In this document: positions 11,916 through 26,616 of the stretch, one piece after another | Numbering within the stretch: the first letter of the stretch is position 1 | Layout of the letters: every line of letters starts with the position of its first letter | NCBI GenBank assembly: GCA_030762935.1 | Contig: CM060897.1 | Span: 107,226,176-107,290,175 of the forward strand | Length of the DNA: 64,000 bases | Reading direction: 5' to 3' | Source of the DNA: Hymenopus coronatus | Lineage: Eukaryota > Arthropoda > Insecta > Mantodea > Hymenopodidae | Program-made: the position numbers and the translations under genes | Notes under the pieces: generated by a model | Seen by the model: only the letters and a program-made list of their open reading frames with translations | What the model was told of the DNA's origin: nothing | The model's database searches: none

Positions 11916-14900
11916 CAGAATAGTTGCATATCTAACTAAATTAATTTAGATGTAAAAATACATTTGTGTTGTAAATTCTCAGCCTATATTATGAAAGATG
12001 GAATTTTACTTAATCAGTGTACACCATTTATGCTTTAAAATGTTACAGAATCCTACAGGAACCCAGCAATTTTAAGTGGTCTCTGCAATCTTCTTGTTTT
12101 CCTGAGTCATGTTTATAACAGCAACATTTAAGGAACAAAAAACTTCAAATACGGGGGCATTTGTAACATTTGCTGCATATTGTGGAGGCAAGAGTTGCTA
12201 GCATAAAATTAGTGCCTACCTATATTAACTGCTTGCATTCCATAATCATGGAATTGCCCAATTATATTTCTCAGCAAGAGAAGGAAATTGAGTAACTAAA
12301 GAATAATAATGAAGTAATGAAAGCAGAATTATTTTGTCAAAAAATGTATGCTTTGTAGACAAACATTATAAGTGCAGTTAATAGGGTTTTAAGATCTGCA
12401 AATTATTTTCTTTAAATTTTCATGCCATTAAGTTTTTAAGCAAGATGCTTATGCCATAGTCTCAGCAAAAGCAAATAATGTCCAAATTCAGAGCTTAAAG
12501 CTCCAAGCAACGTCAAATAAGAGTCCTTAGCATAAATTTCCTATAAATTTGGAAAGTTAACCATATCTTACTCAAATATGCATACCATTCATTAAAATCT
12601 ATTCTTTTGTTTCACATATGAATCCTACTCTTCAAAATATTTAATTTACTTTTCTTTACACAAATTTGGTATATTATCAGAAATAAAAAGAGCTAATAAA
12701 TATTTTTGTAAATAGCCAAATGTTGTTTCCCCCTCGCCTCCGCAACTATTGGTAATGTTTGATTGAATTCTCTTTTGTGAGCAAGTGTGAGTAAATGCTT
12801 TGGGCATTTTAAATGAAAGCTCCCATTTCAGTTAATTTTGAAATACATAATTTAGGGTTTAGCTTATTGAGTGCCATAGTGTACCAACTCTTGTGCTGAT
12901 AAAAGCGTCATCTTATTGGCTGGAACATAACTTTTAAAAACTTTAGGAAAATTTAACATTCATTGATATTGTATTGGCCTCTAGCACTAAAAATGGTTTC
13001 ATATTGCAATTACTTGCTTATAAATTTTCTCCTGAAGAGCTTTTGTGCCAGTGATTCCTTCAAACAGTTTTTATGGATATTGAGTTTCCCTTTTTGAACT
13101 TTAAAATCTATCATTGATTTACAAGTTTACTTGTGAATTAAATATGGTCAGGAAGAAGTATGTACTGATGTGAAAAGAATGATACATGCTCTCCATTAAG
13201 CTTAAGAGCTAATCCTTTATAGTCTCTCTTTTTTTTATTATTGTTATTATTTGGGCAGGGGGTAGGGTCAGAGTTTGCATCCATAGAATTTTGATGGTAT
13301 CTGGGATATTTGCACATTAGTTTAAAGAAAAGGTCTTAATATAATTTGCTTTTAAGCTCTTGGGAAACATTTTAGAAGAGTATCCTTTGGAAATAAGAAC
13401 TTATTTTCTGAATGATAAATCTACAATGAATTCTGCAGTTTAAGCAAATCTTTTACATACATGTATTTCTAAAAGTTATAAAATATTCCATCTGGAAATA
13501 AAGAGTGCATTATGATTTATGAAAATAATTGAGAATGTAATGTTGAGCAGCTGAAATATCTTTAGGTGTATTGCTATGAAGAGATACTAATTCATTCCTA
13601 AATTATTACAAACATTTATGCCACTTTTTAAAATTAAATCAGAGAAAATATTTCAAACATACCATAAAATTATACTAATGAATGGTAAAAATGGCAATAC
13701 TGCAAATCTTACAAACTAACAGCTGACTCAAGTAGTAGGGCTTTTTCTTGGACTAATGATGGAATTTTCATTGCTTAAGTTTAAAACTAACCATTTAAAA
13801 TTACTATTGGATTTTTGAGATTCTTAAGAAGGTTGTAATTAATGATAGTATTTCGTACCTATTAATATTTATGTAGTTAAGCATGCTGCAACATAAAAAA
13901 AAATATTGTTTCTTCCGTACACATCGTTAAAATCCCTTATACTCTCTTTTCAGAAATATCTTTCTATTGCTTTTTGGTCTTGCAAAAAAATAAAAAGTGA
14001 TAAAGGTAATGCAAGTTGAGGTTACATCTAGATGGTAAATATTTCAGAGCAATTATTTCAGCAGCGAAAACTTAAGCACAACATATTACAGGTTTAAACA
14101 ATGCTTCCTTAATGCCTTAATATGTTGCTGTAGGGCAAACAGAGCAAGATGAGTTGTTTGTTATTTTGCCTTCCTTCATACCTGTTTATTTTCATTTATT
14201 CACTTGTTAGGTTTAATGGTTAAATTGAAAATATAGTGGCGGGCCACTGAAAAAATAAATAAAAGATTTGTATAATGATAAGAGTGAATAAATATCTTAT
14301 TAAAATTATATGTTATTAATTAATATAATAGATCTTTTACAGAATAGTGAAAAGTTACATGAGAACATAGGAAAGATGGTATTGGGTAATAAATCTAAAA
14401 ATGTATAAATTATATATATCTATATATATGTATAAAATTTCTTAATTTATAAATGTGTTTCCAGCACATTAATTCATAATGATCAATCAGCAAGTGGAGG
14501 TTGTTTCAGAATAAAAAAGTAACAAAGAAAGATAATGGAGAAGAAAATACATAGAAGTACTAGTCAATCTGTTGGCATAAAACACAAAGAAATGGTAACT
14601 GCCAGCTCAGTAACAGCTACTGTTTATGTAAATTTGCTTCTCCTTATGTATATAGTACTTTTCCCAACATTTACTGCAAGAGTTTATTTCTTTACTTCTA
14701 TGCTTGATTGGACTCCACTTGCTAATTGTCCCTTACTGTGGTTTATGAGTGCTGGAAGTATGCTAATATTTGTGTTGTTTTTATCCAAAGTTTTGTTCTG
14801 TCTTGGTGTATTGCATCACAGAGATTAATGTCCACAATAAATCTGAGCAAAGTATTTTTAAGATAGAATAAAAGGAAGAAAAAAGAAAGGAGTTATCGGG

Positions 14901-17900
14901 GGTTATAATTTGAGGCTAAATTTAAGTTTATGTAAGAATGCAAGCTTTAAATGTTTCTGATAATCATTTTTATGATTATGCTAGCTTTCATTACTATATA
15001 TTATTTCAGATAAATTTTTGTTAAATCATTATGTTTAGGAAAATCATCAGAGTGACTTTTGTAAACAAAAACAGAGGTGTTACTGTAATATACCATAATA
15101 ATAATAATAATACTAATCCACTGCAAGATTCCCATTTTTACTGTTTTATTAGAACCTGAATGTAAATTCCAAATGTTGCACCTCCTCACTAATCTTCTCT
15201 AAAATCTCAATATATTTCAGAGTCAATGATATCCCATTGCCTGTGCTGCTAGTGTAAAGCAATAAGACATAAAAAGGGTTATTACACCTCATGGCTAACT
15301 CAGTCTTTAATGTTAATACTTGTCACCTTATTCTGTTTGCTGTGGTACTAGTTGTGCAGTAAATAGCTTTTATCATGCACCTGTGGGCCAGGGTTGCCAG
15401 ATTGAGGAGATTTCACCTTTGGACACTTAGAAAGGAATTCTGCAACCCATTTATAAAGAATTTTGGCTAATAGCATTTGGATGGTGACATTTACCATTTG
15501 CTGATGCTGTAAAAACCAGAATTGTGACTGCTTAAAAATGATAAAGTTTTTTCATTTAGATGTACTAAGAAATTTGAATATAATGTCACTAATATTCAAA
15601 ATTTTAAAATGTATGTATCCTCTCCCCTTTCTTCCTCTTAGCTAAGACCATAAATGATACTAACAAAAAATGTCTTATTGTAGATATACCCAAAGACCAG
15701 GAGCTAATTGTCACTGTTTTTCAATTGGTGCTAAATATGCACATCAGATATGCCTCCCCTTTCTTCTTCTTTCCAAGCCCACAAAGACAAGAGACACACA
15801 GATACTGTTGATATGAAGCAAGATATGGAGTTATTTGTTGCCACTCTGCAACCCATTAAAAACACACATACTTCTCGTGCAACCACAAGATAGCAAAAGT
15901 AAAAAAAATATTTATATATTAATGAAATAACCTAATAACTTAATCATTTCTAACTGACTGAATGGTGTTAGAATGGAAAAGGGGCAGATTTGAGAAACAT
16001 ACCAAGAAAAAAAATCTTACAGAATGTAAATCAACAAATGTTAAAATTGCTTTTAACATTAATTGCTTTAAGCTTTTATTTTTAAAATGGTAACAAAAGA
16101 TATCTCTTTTAAGTGAAAAGATTGCTGCTTCAAGGCAAATTTTGCAATGTGAAAAATTACATTTTTGACTCTTAACTATGGTTATTCTATGTTTATTTGT
16201 TGTTCAAAAAAGGACTGACTAAAAGAAGTGAATAAGGAAGTAAAGTTTTTACAAAACTTGGATTCATTGTTGTTATTCCTGATAATTGCAGATCTTGTGA
16301 GTCAGTGCAGCATTTCATTGATTCTTTTGTTTAACTGTGTACATGCAAAACATTAAAGGAATTATATCTATAGCATTTTCTGAAGGTAAATTTGGTAAGT
16401 GTGAGTCCAATTTATAGGCTGTAAAATGTACTATAACTAAGAAAACTCAAACTTATTACTTAAAGTATTGCATGTAACTTTTGGTTTTACAGTTTTCAAA
16501 GATACTAAGCATTGGCTTACTAGAACACTATATGTTTATAATTCATTAAAAATGCTGAAGAAGGTATAATGTATAAAAAAAATTGCCATCTTATCAAAGT
16601 TTATATGAGATAAGTACTAAATTTACAGACTTTATAAATGATCAAAAAAAACAATGGCAGCATATTAGATGTAAAAATCAATCAGTTTGTATCATGCTAA
16701 AGCCAAAAATAGGTGACACTGGCCTACAAAGGCATTTATTTTGGTTGGGATTTCAAACAAATTAATCTGGCATCACTGCTATGCTGAATATTACCACAGT
16801 TTATATTTCTCATTTTGAGAAGGCTCTGTCACTCTAGGTAACTTGGACTCAAATTATTCAGCATCTAAATACAACTCTCATAGAGTTGTTACTTTTTGTA
16901 ACATTTTGTACATTTCCCATTAATTGTACCTTAAACGTGGTAGGCTTAAACAATGCGTTTTACGTTTGAAGCAATGCTCTTATTTTACACAAGCTTCAAA
17001 GCACATTTAGATAGTGTTGCCTCTGTTCATAATACGACGTCTCTTTCCACGTTATTTATTGTATGTGAAATAGAAAAGATAAAATGTAGGAAATACTTCA
17101 ACAGTAAACAGTATACCATTTTATACTCTAAAATTGTAGGTGATCATTTTTTATATATTTTTCAGTTTATGTTTTGCAGATGGGCTGCAGTTTGCAGCAA
17201 CGTTCCATTAACCGTCTAAGCAGATCATGAAATGAATGTTACTTTAATTCCAGATTAGCAGTAAAATCTCTGAAAATTGAGATTTTTGCATTGAATATGC
17301 ACTGCTTCAAACATCCTAGAAAATGTAGCCACACATGGACAAACTAAATACTAAAGAAGCCAGACAATATCCCCACACAGAGAAGTTATGTGATTACTGA
17401 TGTGATATAAATTTGGCCCAAAATATATGATACTATCTCGCCATATTAGCTCCTCATGGGTGAATGTTGCAAGTTCTGTCTCAGGTATTTTCAAGTATCT
17501 GTTACTTTCTTCTGGTCTTCAACTTACGCTGTGAACTATTCTTGCTTATAAAACAGCTATAGCTGCATATCCTATGTACAAAGGAATAAAATTGTTGGTT
17601 GTTGCCTGTTTCAATAATTTTTTAATAAGAATGAGACAGTTTATTTCATCAAGACATCCATGACATTTGTCACTTCAGTTGTACTCCATTTTCAAATAGT
17701 TTTCTATTAAGAATGAGAATTCATTTCATTAAAACACCTGTGGTATTAGCCAGTGGACCAAAAATGGATTTCTATTATTTACTTGAAATATATTAAATGA
17801 AATTGTTATTCAACCAGGGTAGAGCATTTAATTGGAAAGTATGTCAGCATTCAGGTAAACCTTATAAATTTATAATTCTCATTTTCCTTTAGAGATAATT

Positions 17901-20119
17901 ATGCAACATTTTACAAACCAACACTAAAGATAAAACATTTTATTTTTATAATGAGCACTCCATGATCTATTAATGTGAATTACATGAGATGATGATAATA
18001 ATAATAATGATAAAACACTTAATCTTTGCTCTATAGCTTTGATAGTTATTGTGATAGTGCAGCAAGGCAATTGAACAGGTTACGTATGTGCCTTTCCTGC
18101 CTTACTACCTATATATATGTTACATTTTTGTTTTATGTAGAATATTCAAAGGATAAAGAACAAGAGACTCACTGACATGTATATTTAAAATTCTTTCTAA
18201 TAGTGGTTTTATTAGAAGATTGAATCTCCTTTCTTTATTTTTCCTTTTCTTTCTATTTGTGGGGGTGGTTTGTTTGTTGTTTAATTCCTAGATGCATATC
18301 CCTAATGTAGAGGCTCTGTTGCATAGATCTGAGATGGTTGTAGATGCCATTTTCTGGGAAGGGGGTGGAGGACATTAGATATCTGTACAAAATAACGGGT
18401 GAGACAAACCCAATTTCCAATATTGTGATTGTACAGCCTTTTTTAGTGGCCATTATTTTATTTAGATATTGAAATAAAACATTTAGTGTTTGCACATGTG
18501 TTTGCTATAGCAAATTTGCACCATTTAATAGCAGAATTTAATTAACATTTAACCATAAAAGTTTGCTGTTGGTATTAAATGATGTAGGAGTAAGCTTTCT
18601 AATCCATACATTGTGGTAAAGTATAAAAAAGCCCAAAAAAATAAATATATAAATAAAAATAATGACAGGTTTTCTGTAAAGAGATTGCATGTTTGGATAG
18701 TTAATAGTTCCAGATGATGTGCATATGTCAGATTAGGATAGCCAAGGGACATAGGCAGAATCATATGCCTATCATGCTATGAACTTATATAAGTTCATTA
18801 TTCACTTTTGTGTAGTTAAATGGCATACTATTAGGTTCATTAATAAGTTCTCTTAATTTAGAGCTGGGGCTGTCGGTCAAACCATATTAGCTTATGACTA
18901 ATAAAAGTTAACATTTATTTCTGTAATTCTTTCTCAAAAATATAGAATAGCTTCACTTTGCCCTAAAGCTAAATAATAAAATAGGATGTTCATTTATGAA
19001 AACTTTTATGAACATTACAAAAGCATTTTCCAACATTTGAAATACCTAAATTTAAATCCTGCCCTATAACTCCCCTTACTGTTATTTGTTAAAAAGGGGG
19101 GCAAGCTAGTATTTCCTAAATTTAATTAATTTACAATAGTTTTAAATCAATTTGTTAATCTTTCTCAAACAAGAAAGCAAAGGAAAGTATTTTGAGTGAT
19201 AAGATAAATGAATTGCAATATTTTCCGTTTAAACTGGTGTAAGCTGAATTGATGCTAAAAACAATTTTTTATCAAATGTATAGTTTGGGGTTTTCTGTAG
19301 GTAAAGATGGACAGAGTTCTGCTATCTAAGAAAATCTGTTAGAATTTATGTCAGAAGTGGCATCTACAATATCTCTGTATTGAAATTTTAGCTTATGCCT
19401 TTCTAATTATAGTGTCAGTTTTTTAAAAATACAGAAACAGTTTATTCTGAAGAAAATTGGGATGTATGAAAATGTTTAAGGAAACAAGGAATGTGTAGTT
19501 ATTTTGAATAAATTCACATAATCCAGCTTATTTAAAATGTTTTCTTCTGTTAATTGAAGCAGGCAGTTGAGATTCTGGTTGGTTTCAAACTTAAAATAGT
19601 TTTTAATGGTGAAGTTAAGAAAGTGATGACTGAATCTTGCCATTGGATGAAACTACACTGCCGTATTGTGAAAACATAACCTTAAGAAGAATTGAAATAG
19701 TTAAAACAATAATATATAAAGGAAAACTTTTTCAATGTAAAACATAGCCTGCTTGTTGATTGTATTTGGTATTGGGCCCATTAGCTTGCTATAATTTGCA
19801 TTTAATATTTAAGATAATTGTGTAATCTTTGTATAAAATGATGCAAAATGCCAGAGCTCAAAGAAAGTTTGCTTAAATCAATATTACTGAAAGTTGGAGG
19901 GACATGTCTTCAATTTTAGAGTGAGATCTTGATTACATATTTGCTATATATTACAAATCATAACAGATATGTTCTGGGGGACAGGGAACTGTACATTTGT
20001 TATTTTGGTCACTGAAATCTGAAGGACAACCAAGATTAAAATGTAATCCCATGCCTAGCTTAGATTTTAGTCTTAAATAATATGTAATAAATGCTTATTA
20101 TTGATAAATAAAAATAAAT
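11916..20119. other. Long AT-rich stretch without recognised genes
   Basis: About 8 kb with only short simple runs (ATA near 15,097 and 17,994; TATATC near 14,410). A 97-codon + ORF at 14,535-14,828 has hydrophobic stretches. It lacks any recognised motif, so I treat it as chance. No SINE, transposon or exon with a credible reading frame was seen. Confidence 0.5.
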
Positions 20120-20640
20120 TATTCATTGAGTAAATTGTATAAGGAAGGCAACTAGATTCCTGAGCAATATTCTGTGGAATAGGAATTTGACCAGAAGCAC
20201 AAAGCAACAAATTTTACAAACAATACTAGAAAGTGTATTTACATAAGGGGTCTGAAAGCTGGACGATAAATCAAAGGATGCAGAAAAGATTTTGGCAAGA
20301 GAAATGGATGGACTCCGAAGAAGCATAAGAATATCCAGACTGCAGCATACATTAGACAAATGGATGCACAGGAAACAGTTATCAATAGAATATCAGAAAG
20401 GGCTCTATAATGATATGGGCTTGTACAATGGACGTCAGAGAAGCAGTGACCCAAATGAGCCGTAAATTAATTGGTCCAGGATGAAGAAAGTGGGGAAGAG
20501 CCAGAAGAATATGGTATAAGAATATGTGGTGACTTGATAAAGAGGGGTACAGAAGAGGGATAATGGGATGATAGGAGTCTCTGGAAAGCAGGAATCAAGG
20601 GTGAACTGCTGTAAAGTGGAAAGCCTGTAAAAATAAAAGT
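20120..20640 (+). pseudogene. LINE fragment: end of reverse-transcriptase ORF
   Basis: The reading frame at about 20,125-20,244 contains NRNLTRSTKQQILQTILES, which corresponds to the thumb/connection segment after the RT core of non-LTR retrotransposons. It is followed in a shifted frame by a segment corresponding to YG-E-WT. Next come EMDGLRRSIRISRLQHTL (about 20,300-20,355), an eroded R--L-W-GH region, then KWGRARRIWYKNM and KRGTEEG (about 20,490-20,560), matching the G--RRGRPR--W and KRG---W block near the end of these ORFs. Several stops and frame changes make it dead. Only the 3' ~500 bp is present, the usual 5'-truncated form of a LINE insertion, with the A-rich AAAATAAAAGTATAATTGATAAATAA just downstream at 20,630. 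RTE-, Jockey- or CR1-like clades are all possible. Confidence 0.72.
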
Positions 20641-23600
20641 ATAATTGATAAATAATTCATGCCACCACCTTGGCTTTTATGCAGTTTGCAAGGAGAATCA
20701 AATTTGCTAATTGCTATGAGAAGATAACTTATTTGTGGGATATTTCAGCAGATTTTGAGCAAGCAAGATAAAACAATTTTAACAGGGTTCATTTTAACAT
20801 GTTTATCACATAGTGTAAGAATGCATACTTTAAAAAATTTGTTTCTTAGAATGATAAGTTTTTATAACAATTCTTCATGCCTTTCAGCACTTCATCATTA
20901 ATTACAATTAGTTTTAGTATCCTAAGCGACTTTCTCGTCCTGAATAGGGGGGTTATGCATTATGCCTTCTTAATCTTGCAGTGTAACATACAGAGTATAC
21001 CAAATATGTAGAAGAATAGAGATAATATTTTGTTACCAAAGCTGCAAAAATAATAACTAAAGTGATGAACCTCCCATCTGAAATTTTGTGCATATTATGG
21101 AGTGAGAGATACGTAACGGTGGAATTTCCAAAGCAAAAGTTTGATATTTGAATTTCATATTGTAACAAACTTAATTGGAAATATAGTATATTGTGCTATA
21201 TCCTAAACGCAAGTTATGACTACTAATACAAAGGAAAGGAGACTAAATTTGATTTGAAGTAAATGGCAGTAGACAACTTCAACTTTGTACGTTTCCAGAG
21301 AAGAAAGTGAAATAGTACTTTTAGAAATAACAGAAGCAATTAATTTTGAAGTGGGTGTATGGTTTTGTTGTTAAATAAAATAATATATTTCTGATGAGGA
21401 TTAAATTTACATCTATGTTCATAGTTGAAGGATGAAGAACAAGAGGGTAAAAAGAGGAACATGTCAAGTTTTTAAGATATAGAGTACAGTGTGAAATTGT
21501 GTTGCTCTTCTATTGTTTTAATTTTCTTACGAGTACAAACATTCATTGATTACACTTATTTAATTCAACAGCAATCAGTCATAAAGCACTAAAAATATTT
21601 TGTAATCACATACATTAGTTGTATATCTATTAACATATCTCTAGGATATTAATGAGATTCTGGATTGTTTGATAAGTTCCTAAGAAATCACGGTAACATT
21701 TTAAAAATGAGAAAGTAAAGCTTTTATCTCCAGGATTACGCTGAACACTTAAAAAGTACTTATAGTAAACCATTTTTTTGCATGGTTGAATATTTTGAAA
21801 TTTGAAATTTATAAATACTACCAATATTATCATATTAGGTAAGCTTGATAATTGAAAGATTCCAAAACGAGCATGAACTGGTGGATTCGAGTGACCAGAA
21901 TTATTCTAAACACCATGACAGAGAAGTCAGAGATTTCACATAAAAACATTACAAATACAAAGATGTCACACTAGAATAATGTAGGTAAAGTCCTAGTTTT
22001 CTGTTAATAAAATTGATAAAATATGCTTCCAATGTATGCATCCACATACTCTGTAATATCAGCAACATTCACAGATGTGCAAAGAGGTTGTTTTGCTATC
22101 CTGGAAATAGTTTTGTATTTTGTGTGTTTAAATTATAATTTTGTATTCCTTTTTGTATCCACCATGTTCATCCTTGAGTAATTTTGAATTCATTGCAATT
22201 ATACCACTATAATCACTCTCTCTATCATTTTGCAGAACATTTGAGTGATCAATATAAGGGGGAAGTAGAATTGCACTAATTTGTAACAGGTAATATGGCA
22301 CAATTTTTGCTAGTTTTTTTCTTTTGCTATAAGTTCAAGTGTAAAGTTTATAACCAAGATAATGGCATGGCTAACACAGTGCTATTCATATTAGAAACTG
22401 TTAATAATCATAGTTAGAAATAGATACAAGATGATTAAGAATAACATGGAATTTATGGGATAATATAAAAACATGAGCCCCCCCCTCCCAAATGGAACAA
22501 GCAGTCGCCATAGAATTGAAATATCCTTCAATTTATCACCATTCTATTTCTTTTCCTTTTTCACTGTCATTAAATGAAATAAATAATGGTAGAAATATTC
22601 TCTTACTGCAAAGTTTTTTGAGATTGTACCTTATTGGTTCACATAAACATGGCATTGCATACATAGGCAAAGAGTAAAAAGAAAAGGTATTCTATATTTT
22701 GGCCAAAACAATTATAATGTTGATCATTATTACCTAAAGGCCTTATGCATTTTAATTTTACATTTTCTTAGAGTTTGCAACATTCATATAAATCCTAAAC
22801 CCTATAAGCAAAGCACACTAGGTTTTGTGGGATGTAATCTGATTGAGTGAATTTTACCTGTAGGACAACAAAATGTAGCATTTAGAAAATTATAAAGTAG
22901 TGGTCAGAACTGTTTGAAAGAAAATGAAAAGTAAATAAAAGCAGTGCAAAACAAAGTTTAAACTTCCATTATATCATAAAGAGAGTCACAGTGATTATTC
23001 TGAGTTACTTAAAAAAAAAGAAGGAAACTTTACATTTTCTTATAATGCTGCAAACAAGGCAGCTGTAAGATACCATGTCTTGTCTTTCTAACTAATTAAT
23101 TTTGTCCCAAATGGATTGAGCACTATTACATTGAGGTTAAAAAAGGAAGAAATGCTGGGCTTTTGCATCATTTTAAGCAAGTTTTTCAAGAGAAATGCTA
23201 AAGGCAAAACTGGCATCATAATCTGCATTTAATTGAAGGGATTAATTGCATGATGCATTTTGAGAAATAGATTTAATGAAAATGTGCTCTTGGATTGTAA
23301 AGCACATGATAAACATTTCTTCTTTTTAACATAAGGTTGATCAGTATGATGCCAGGCTTTGTGAAGAGTATTTTTACGTTGAAATAAATAAAAAAGTAAC
23401 AATAGTAAAGTCCCTTTATTTTTCCATTCCTTAAAGTACCCAAAGCAAACAATGTTTCTTCAATGGAAATATAAATGTTCTTGTAACATTCTTAAATGAG
23501 CAAAGGAAACCATACTTTTTAAGCTGTTTAATATTTTATGGAATTGGCTTTTGTTTAGTTTGGCTGTAGCAGATATGTTGATCACAGGTTCATTAGAAAG

Positions 23601-25495
23601 GCCTGCTGATCAGGGCACATTGATAATGTATTTGCAGAAGGCCTACTTAGGTAAAATCTGTTGGGTTTTGTTGGTAACTGAAAAATTGTATTATTTAGAA
23701 ATTATTAAAAATTAAAGTTGTTTTTTAAATTTATAATGGTGAAACAAATGTTCTATGCTTATTTATTTTTCCTTCTTTGTACAGTAAGTATAATGAGAGA
23801 GCTTTAATAACTGTTAAACTTTTTTTAAAGTGAAACTGGTGTGCTGTTATGACTTCTTTCCTTGGCTTCGTATGATTTAAATGTGTTGTATTGTGAATTA
23901 CTTCAATCATTATTTTAAGAGGATGTTAAAGGAAAGAAGTTTTCTCATACTGTAATAGTGGTAGTATGGTAGTGGCAGTGGAAGTGGCATGCAGTCACTG
24001 GCTTTTAGCTATTATTCATTGAACTCTTCTGTTATAGAGCTTCTAAGCAAATTTAAAAAACAGCAAGCATTAAATCATTGAACTTGATGAGACATGATTG
24101 TTTTTTATTAGTTAGCGTCTAAACTTGCATAATGTGGCTGTAAATTATAAATGCCATAATTTTGGAAAGTACACACAATCATAAAAGGCTGCAAATGACA
24201 CAGGAAATAAAAGTAAAGAAACAAAAGAATCACTGTGTGACTGCCATTGTGCAATTTCTGTGAAAGATGAGCATGAGGTGTTAACTAAACACAATAACAG
24301 CAACAAAAGCTGGCATTTACAGAAGCTATATTGTATTTACAAATTAGTTCACATCACAACTTTGACAAAATTAACACATTTTTGTCATTAATAATTAAAT
24401 ATCTAGAGCTAAACTTCTAGTAAAAATATATATATATTTTTTTTCTTATTATTCAATCATAATATTCCTTAAGCAGTTAAGAAGTGGTTGTCAATGGAAT
24501 TTTTTTTTCTCCAAGGGTCAGTGTTAGAGACATTTATATGTTAATTTTCGAACTTTCATAAATTAACACACTTAATTCTCGGAAGAGTAAATAATTAGAA
24601 TGTGAAGTTTTAAAGTAGAAGAGCTGAGCCAAAATGTCCTCGACCTTTGTCAGAAGCATTATTTTACAATTGAGTTTTATTAGCTAACAGTTAAATATGA
24701 GAAGGAATGATGACCAAAGAATAGAAATAAGACTCTTTTAGCAGCCTAAACAGAGTAAAGAAATTAACTTCTATTACAGGGACAAGGATGGTGAACAATG
24801 AATGCTAAAGTGGAAGTGATGTAGTTTCTTGTATAAAAGCAATTGTCATTTCCATGACCATCACTGTCAAATCATGGCTCACCAGGTTCAGAAAGAATCC
24901 CTTGGGAATTCTATTAACTTTTAATTTGCAGTCTCCAATTTTTTGAAGTCATAAACTGCTTGCTGCTTTCAAATTAACTGTGGTTAGATTTTATGGTGCA
25001 CTTTGTTTCAAGACAACTTCTGTGGTTACATGAACTTGCAGAATTACATATTTTTAAGGAAATTGTAAAACAATCCTGCTCTCATTTCCTTGAAAGCTAA
25101 ATAATTCTACTGCATCACTCCAAATTATTCAAATTGGCATGAAAACTTTCATAACATTTCATTTTAAAGTCTTGTATCAAGAAATTTAAAATTACTGCAC
25201 ATGTTAGCCCATTACAGAAATCACTTAAACAGAGAAAAACAGCTATCAATAGAAAAAGGAGGAACTAAGTTTTGCAAGGTGCTGAAGGCTCTTTTAGAAA
25301 GGCTCTTATTTTCTGGTCTAAGTTGTTTTTATGATTTTATAAATAGAAAATAAATATAATCCACTTAAAAGAAGATTTGTATTTGAGGAAACGACAGAAT
25401 GCGTTTAAAATTGCTATTCTCTTTTCTTATCAAGAATTGCAACTTATACTGGCACTTTTATGGAATTTAGTAATTTCAGAGCCAAGTACTTCTGA

Positions 25496-25502
<7 letters not shown>
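20641..25502. other. AT-rich DNA, no gene seen
   Basis: No recognisable coding sequence. A C run lies at 22,478-22,488. The region contains AT-rich low-complexity DNA only. Confidence 0.5.

Positions 25503-25544
<42 letters not shown>
25503..25544. repeat. (TA)n microsatellite
   Basis: About 21 uninterrupted TA units. The tract is self-complementary and reads as Ile-Tyr in translation. Confidence 0.96.
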
Positions 25545-25546
<2 letters not shown>

Positions 25547-26014
25547 TATTTTAAGAAGCTGAAATATAAACTTATAAAATTATCTAAATATCCAGTAATA
25601 CCTTGAAGTAGGCATTGAACTGTATTGGTTACCCAATCTAGCTGCTTTACTCAAATTGAATATGTGGAAAATATAACCAAAATTAATTCTATATACTCAT
25701 ATTTTGAACTTGGACATTAAATATTTTTCTTTCCCACTTTTCTCCAAAAAAGTACTGTCCTTTAAGACATGAGTTAATCTGTAAACCAGTGTTTGAAGTT
25801 TCCCTCCTAAGAGAGAAAAAATTGGTGCTAGTGATATTAATGTAAGTAGGCCGACAACAAATATTGGTTTGTACCACAGCAACTACCAAATTGCGACAGG
25901 TTGTTGTGTATAATATAGTTACTTCTTTTCCTTCATCTCAGTTTCTTAGGGCTGAGATTTCAGAGCAGAGAATTTCTCTGTTGCCAGTTGTTTTACTAGT
26001 ACAAATTGGTAAAC
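25545..26014. other. AT-rich DNA, no gene seen
   Basis: Overlapping ORFs on both strands at 25,689-25,889 have no recognised motif. Confidence 0.45.
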
Positions 26015-26140
26015 ATTCTGAGCAGGATGACTCGGGCAATAATGTCTGTGGCCCGCATTCAGGAGATCCTCAGTTCAAATCCTTTGGGTCAACCAATCTA
26101 GCTGAGGTTGTTTCATGGTTTCTCTCAACTACAGATTGGA
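26015..26140 (+). mobile_element. SINE-B copy, plus orientation
   Basis: An A-box-like start (ATGACTCGGGCAATAATGTC) is followed by CCTCAGTTCAAATCC at 26,069-26,083, a good RNA polymerase III B box. The body then reads AACCAATCTAGCTGAGGTTGTTTCATGGTTTCTC, which is the reverse complement of the GGAAAACC / CTTAACCAG-type blocks of the minus-oriented SINE-B copies. It is the clearest tRNA-like head of this family in the window. The 3' part after about 26,140 is lost. Confidence 0.6.
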
Positions 26141-26240
26141 TATTTAATACAATGGCTCAAAGTTACACTTTCAGCCTAAAACAACAGTAAAAAGTGAAAA
26201 ATAGGTAGCAATAGCTGCCATTTAATCACAAATAATAAAA

Positions 26241-26480
26241 CCAGCTGGACCAGATGGTATCCCATCACCATCTGTTTTTCATGGAGCAAAGTAGCATGGT
26301 GCTTAAGGCATGATACCTGGAAGGCTGGCCTTATACCATCTTGAGTGCAGATGGGAAAATGTGGCCAGACTAGATGCCACCCTTGCACTATCTGTTTGGC
26401 CTGAAGCGAATTTGATATGGGCACAAGGAAAAGACCATGAAAGCTGCTCTTCACCATACAGATGAAATAAGTATCGCACA
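26241..26480. repeat. Two-copy 120-bp tandem duplication
   Basis: The blocks CCATCTGTTT (26,268) and CTATCTGTTT (26,388) are spaced exactly 120 bp. They are followed in both copies by diverged versions of TGGAGCAAA/TGAAGCGAA, AAGG...ACC...GAA.GCTG and CTT.ACCAT. Sequence identity is moderate, so the duplication is old or belongs to a minisatellite. It is less AT-rich than its surroundings. Confidence 0.6.
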
Positions 26481-26616
26481 AATAGAACCATTGTGATATG
26501 ACCAAGCAGTTAAGTGATGTTAATTAAATATAATTTAAAAAAAAAATTGGTAAAAATATCCATAAGACAAAGAAATTGCTGCATAAAATCATGTTAATGA
26601 CAAATAATTAACCAAC

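Noticed and set aside
14535..14828. 97-codon + ORF with hydrophobic stretches
   Set aside because: No recognisable domain, no upstream promoter context and no shared family. AT-rich DNA gives hydrophobic frames by chance.
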